Part shown: positions 4,504 through 5,126 of the stretch, piece by piece | Position numbering within the stretch: the first letter of the stretch is position 1 | Layout: each line of letters begins with the position of its first letter | NCBI GenBank assembly: GCA_946615495.1 | Contig: CAMOHY010000192.1 | Coordinates: 1 to 5,126 of the forward strand | Length of the DNA stretch: 5,126 bases | Direction: 5' to 3' | From: an uncultured Clostridia bacterium | GTDB lineage: Bacteria > Bacillota > Clostridia > Christensenellales > Aristaeellaceae | Position numbers and translations under genes: made by a program | Notes under the pieces: generated by a model | What the model was told of the DNA's origin: nothing | What the model saw: the letters and a program-made list of their open reading frames with translations, nothing else | Databases searched by the model: none

Positions 4504-5126
4504 GTGGAAAACAAGCAACGCTCCCGGCTCATAGATGCCCTTCTGTTGCTGCTGACTATTCTGCCGCTGGTGCTGGCTATCACCATTAAGGTGCTCACCA
4601 CGCCGGACGCGCCGCTGGAGGATGGGGTTTCCATTTCCGGCGCGCAGATATTCTTTACCATTCCCATGCCCATTCAGGAATGGCCCATTACCGCGGCGCA
4701 GGTGAATTCCTGGGCGGTGATGCTGTCCATTCTGGGCCTGTGCCTGTATTTGACCCATGGGATCAAGGTGGTCCCCGATTCCAAGCGGCAGCTGGCGGCG
4801 GAATGGATCGTGGATACGGTGAACAAGCTGGTCCGCAGCAACATGGGGGAGCAGTTCATGGGCTTTGCGCCCTTTGTGGCTGGGATTTTGGCCCTGTCCG
4901 CGTTCAGCAGCCTGAGCAGCCTGCTGGGGCTGTTCGCGCCCACGTCCGATCTGAACGTGGTGCTGGGCTGGGCCATCCTGGTGTTCATCCTGATTACCCA
5001 CTATAAGCTCAAGGGCGGCCTGTGGGCCTACATCAAGGGCTTTTTCAGCCCCATTCCCGTGTTCGCCCCGCTGAACATCATCGGCGAAGTGGCCACGCCC
5101 ATTTCCATGTCCTTCCGTCATTACGG
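4504..5126 (+). CDS. atpB: F0F1 ATP synthase subunit a, N-terminal part (3' truncated by window)
   Basis: The frame opens with GTG at 4504 and runs off the right edge after 207 complete codons. Subunit a forms the two proton (or sodium) half-channels beside the c-ring. Recognisable features are NSWAVMLSILGLCLYL (68-83), VNKLVRSNMGE (106-116), the membrane stretch AFSSLSSLLGLFAP (133-146), TSDLNVVLGWAILVFIL (147-163), FAPLNIIGEVATPISMSFR (187-205), and the final HYG. Arg205 (5116-5118) corresponds to the essential arginine of the LSLRLFGN motif, here in the SFRHYG form. Several hydrophobic helices are visible (about 10-30, 66-85, 120-144, 148-166). An extra N-terminal helix and loop (residues 1-47) precede the region that aligns easily with short homologues. 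The start rests on the AAGGAGG site at 4485. The remaining helices, and the subunit c that would hint at ion type, lie beyond the window. Confidence 0.95.
   Translation, partial: MENKQRSRLIDALLLLLTILPLVLAITIKVLTTPDAPLEDGVSISGAQIFFTIPMPIQEWPITAAQVNSWAVMLSILGLCLYLTHGIKVVPDSKRQLAAEWIVDTVNKLVRSNMGEQFMGFAPFVAGILALSAFSSLSSLLGLFAPTSDLNVVLGWAILVFILITHYKLKGGLWAYIKGFFSPIPVFAPLNIIGEVATPISMSFRHY

Noticed and set aside
4680..5006. 108-codon + strand frame inside atpB
   Set aside because: It lies out of frame within a clear subunit a gene and shows Gly/Gln/Ala-rich shadow composition.
4192..5121. Long antisense open frame (309 codons) opposite atpI and atpB
   Set aside because: The protein is low-complexity in His, Gln, Arg and Gly, typical of reverse-strand shadows. 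It covers two genes well supported on the + strand.

Overview
The window looks like a stretch of core chromosome from a GC-rich member of the Clostridia (Bacillota), possibly a gut-type lineage such as Oscillospirales or Christensenellales. The evidence is the gene order (pgpH, ybeY, cdd, era, then upp, atpI, atpB), sigma-A-type promoter spacing, strong AGGAGG-like ribosome binding sites, frequent GTG starts, and codons rich in GCC, CTG and GGC. The lineage is inferred from content; no marker here fixes a genus. All genes lie on the + strand in two transcription groups, and I see no mobile element, CRISPR array, tRNA or rRNA.

Region 1 (1-3185) is the end of an RNA-maturation and housekeeping operon. 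It opens inside the 3' part of pgpH (yqfF), a membrane HD-domain phosphodiesterase that degrades c-di-AMP. A GTGA overlap leads to one continuous gene encoding YbeY (16S rRNA maturation endonuclease) fused directly to cytidine deaminase. Era, the 16S rRNA-binding GTPase and known partner of YbeY, follows after 32 bases. A DUF3841 protein of unknown function comes 12 bases later, where recO often sits. Separate dgkA and recO genes, common at this locus, are absent from the window.

Region 2 (3186-3375) is a 190-base, AT-richer intergenic stretch. It holds an intrinsic terminator closing the first operon (3217-3249) and a near-consensus sigma-A promoter (TTGTCA, 17 bases, TATAAT) driving the second. 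A small inverted repeat lies inside the promoter spacer.

Region 3 (3376-5126) starts a second operon: upp (uracil phosphoribosyltransferase), an AtpI-like membrane protein, and the 5' part of atpB (F0 subunit a). The window cuts atpB at its invariant arginine motif. The rest of the F1F0 ATP synthase operon presumably follows.

Functional themes: YbeY and Era act on the 3' end of 16S rRNA. The Cdd domain and Upp both belong to pyrimidine salvage (cytidine to uridine, and uracil to UMP). AtpI and AtpB build the membrane part of the ATP synthase. The most unusual item is the YbeY-Cdd fusion. The window is otherwise mostly ordinary, and I see no clear evidence of an undescribed defence or mobile system.
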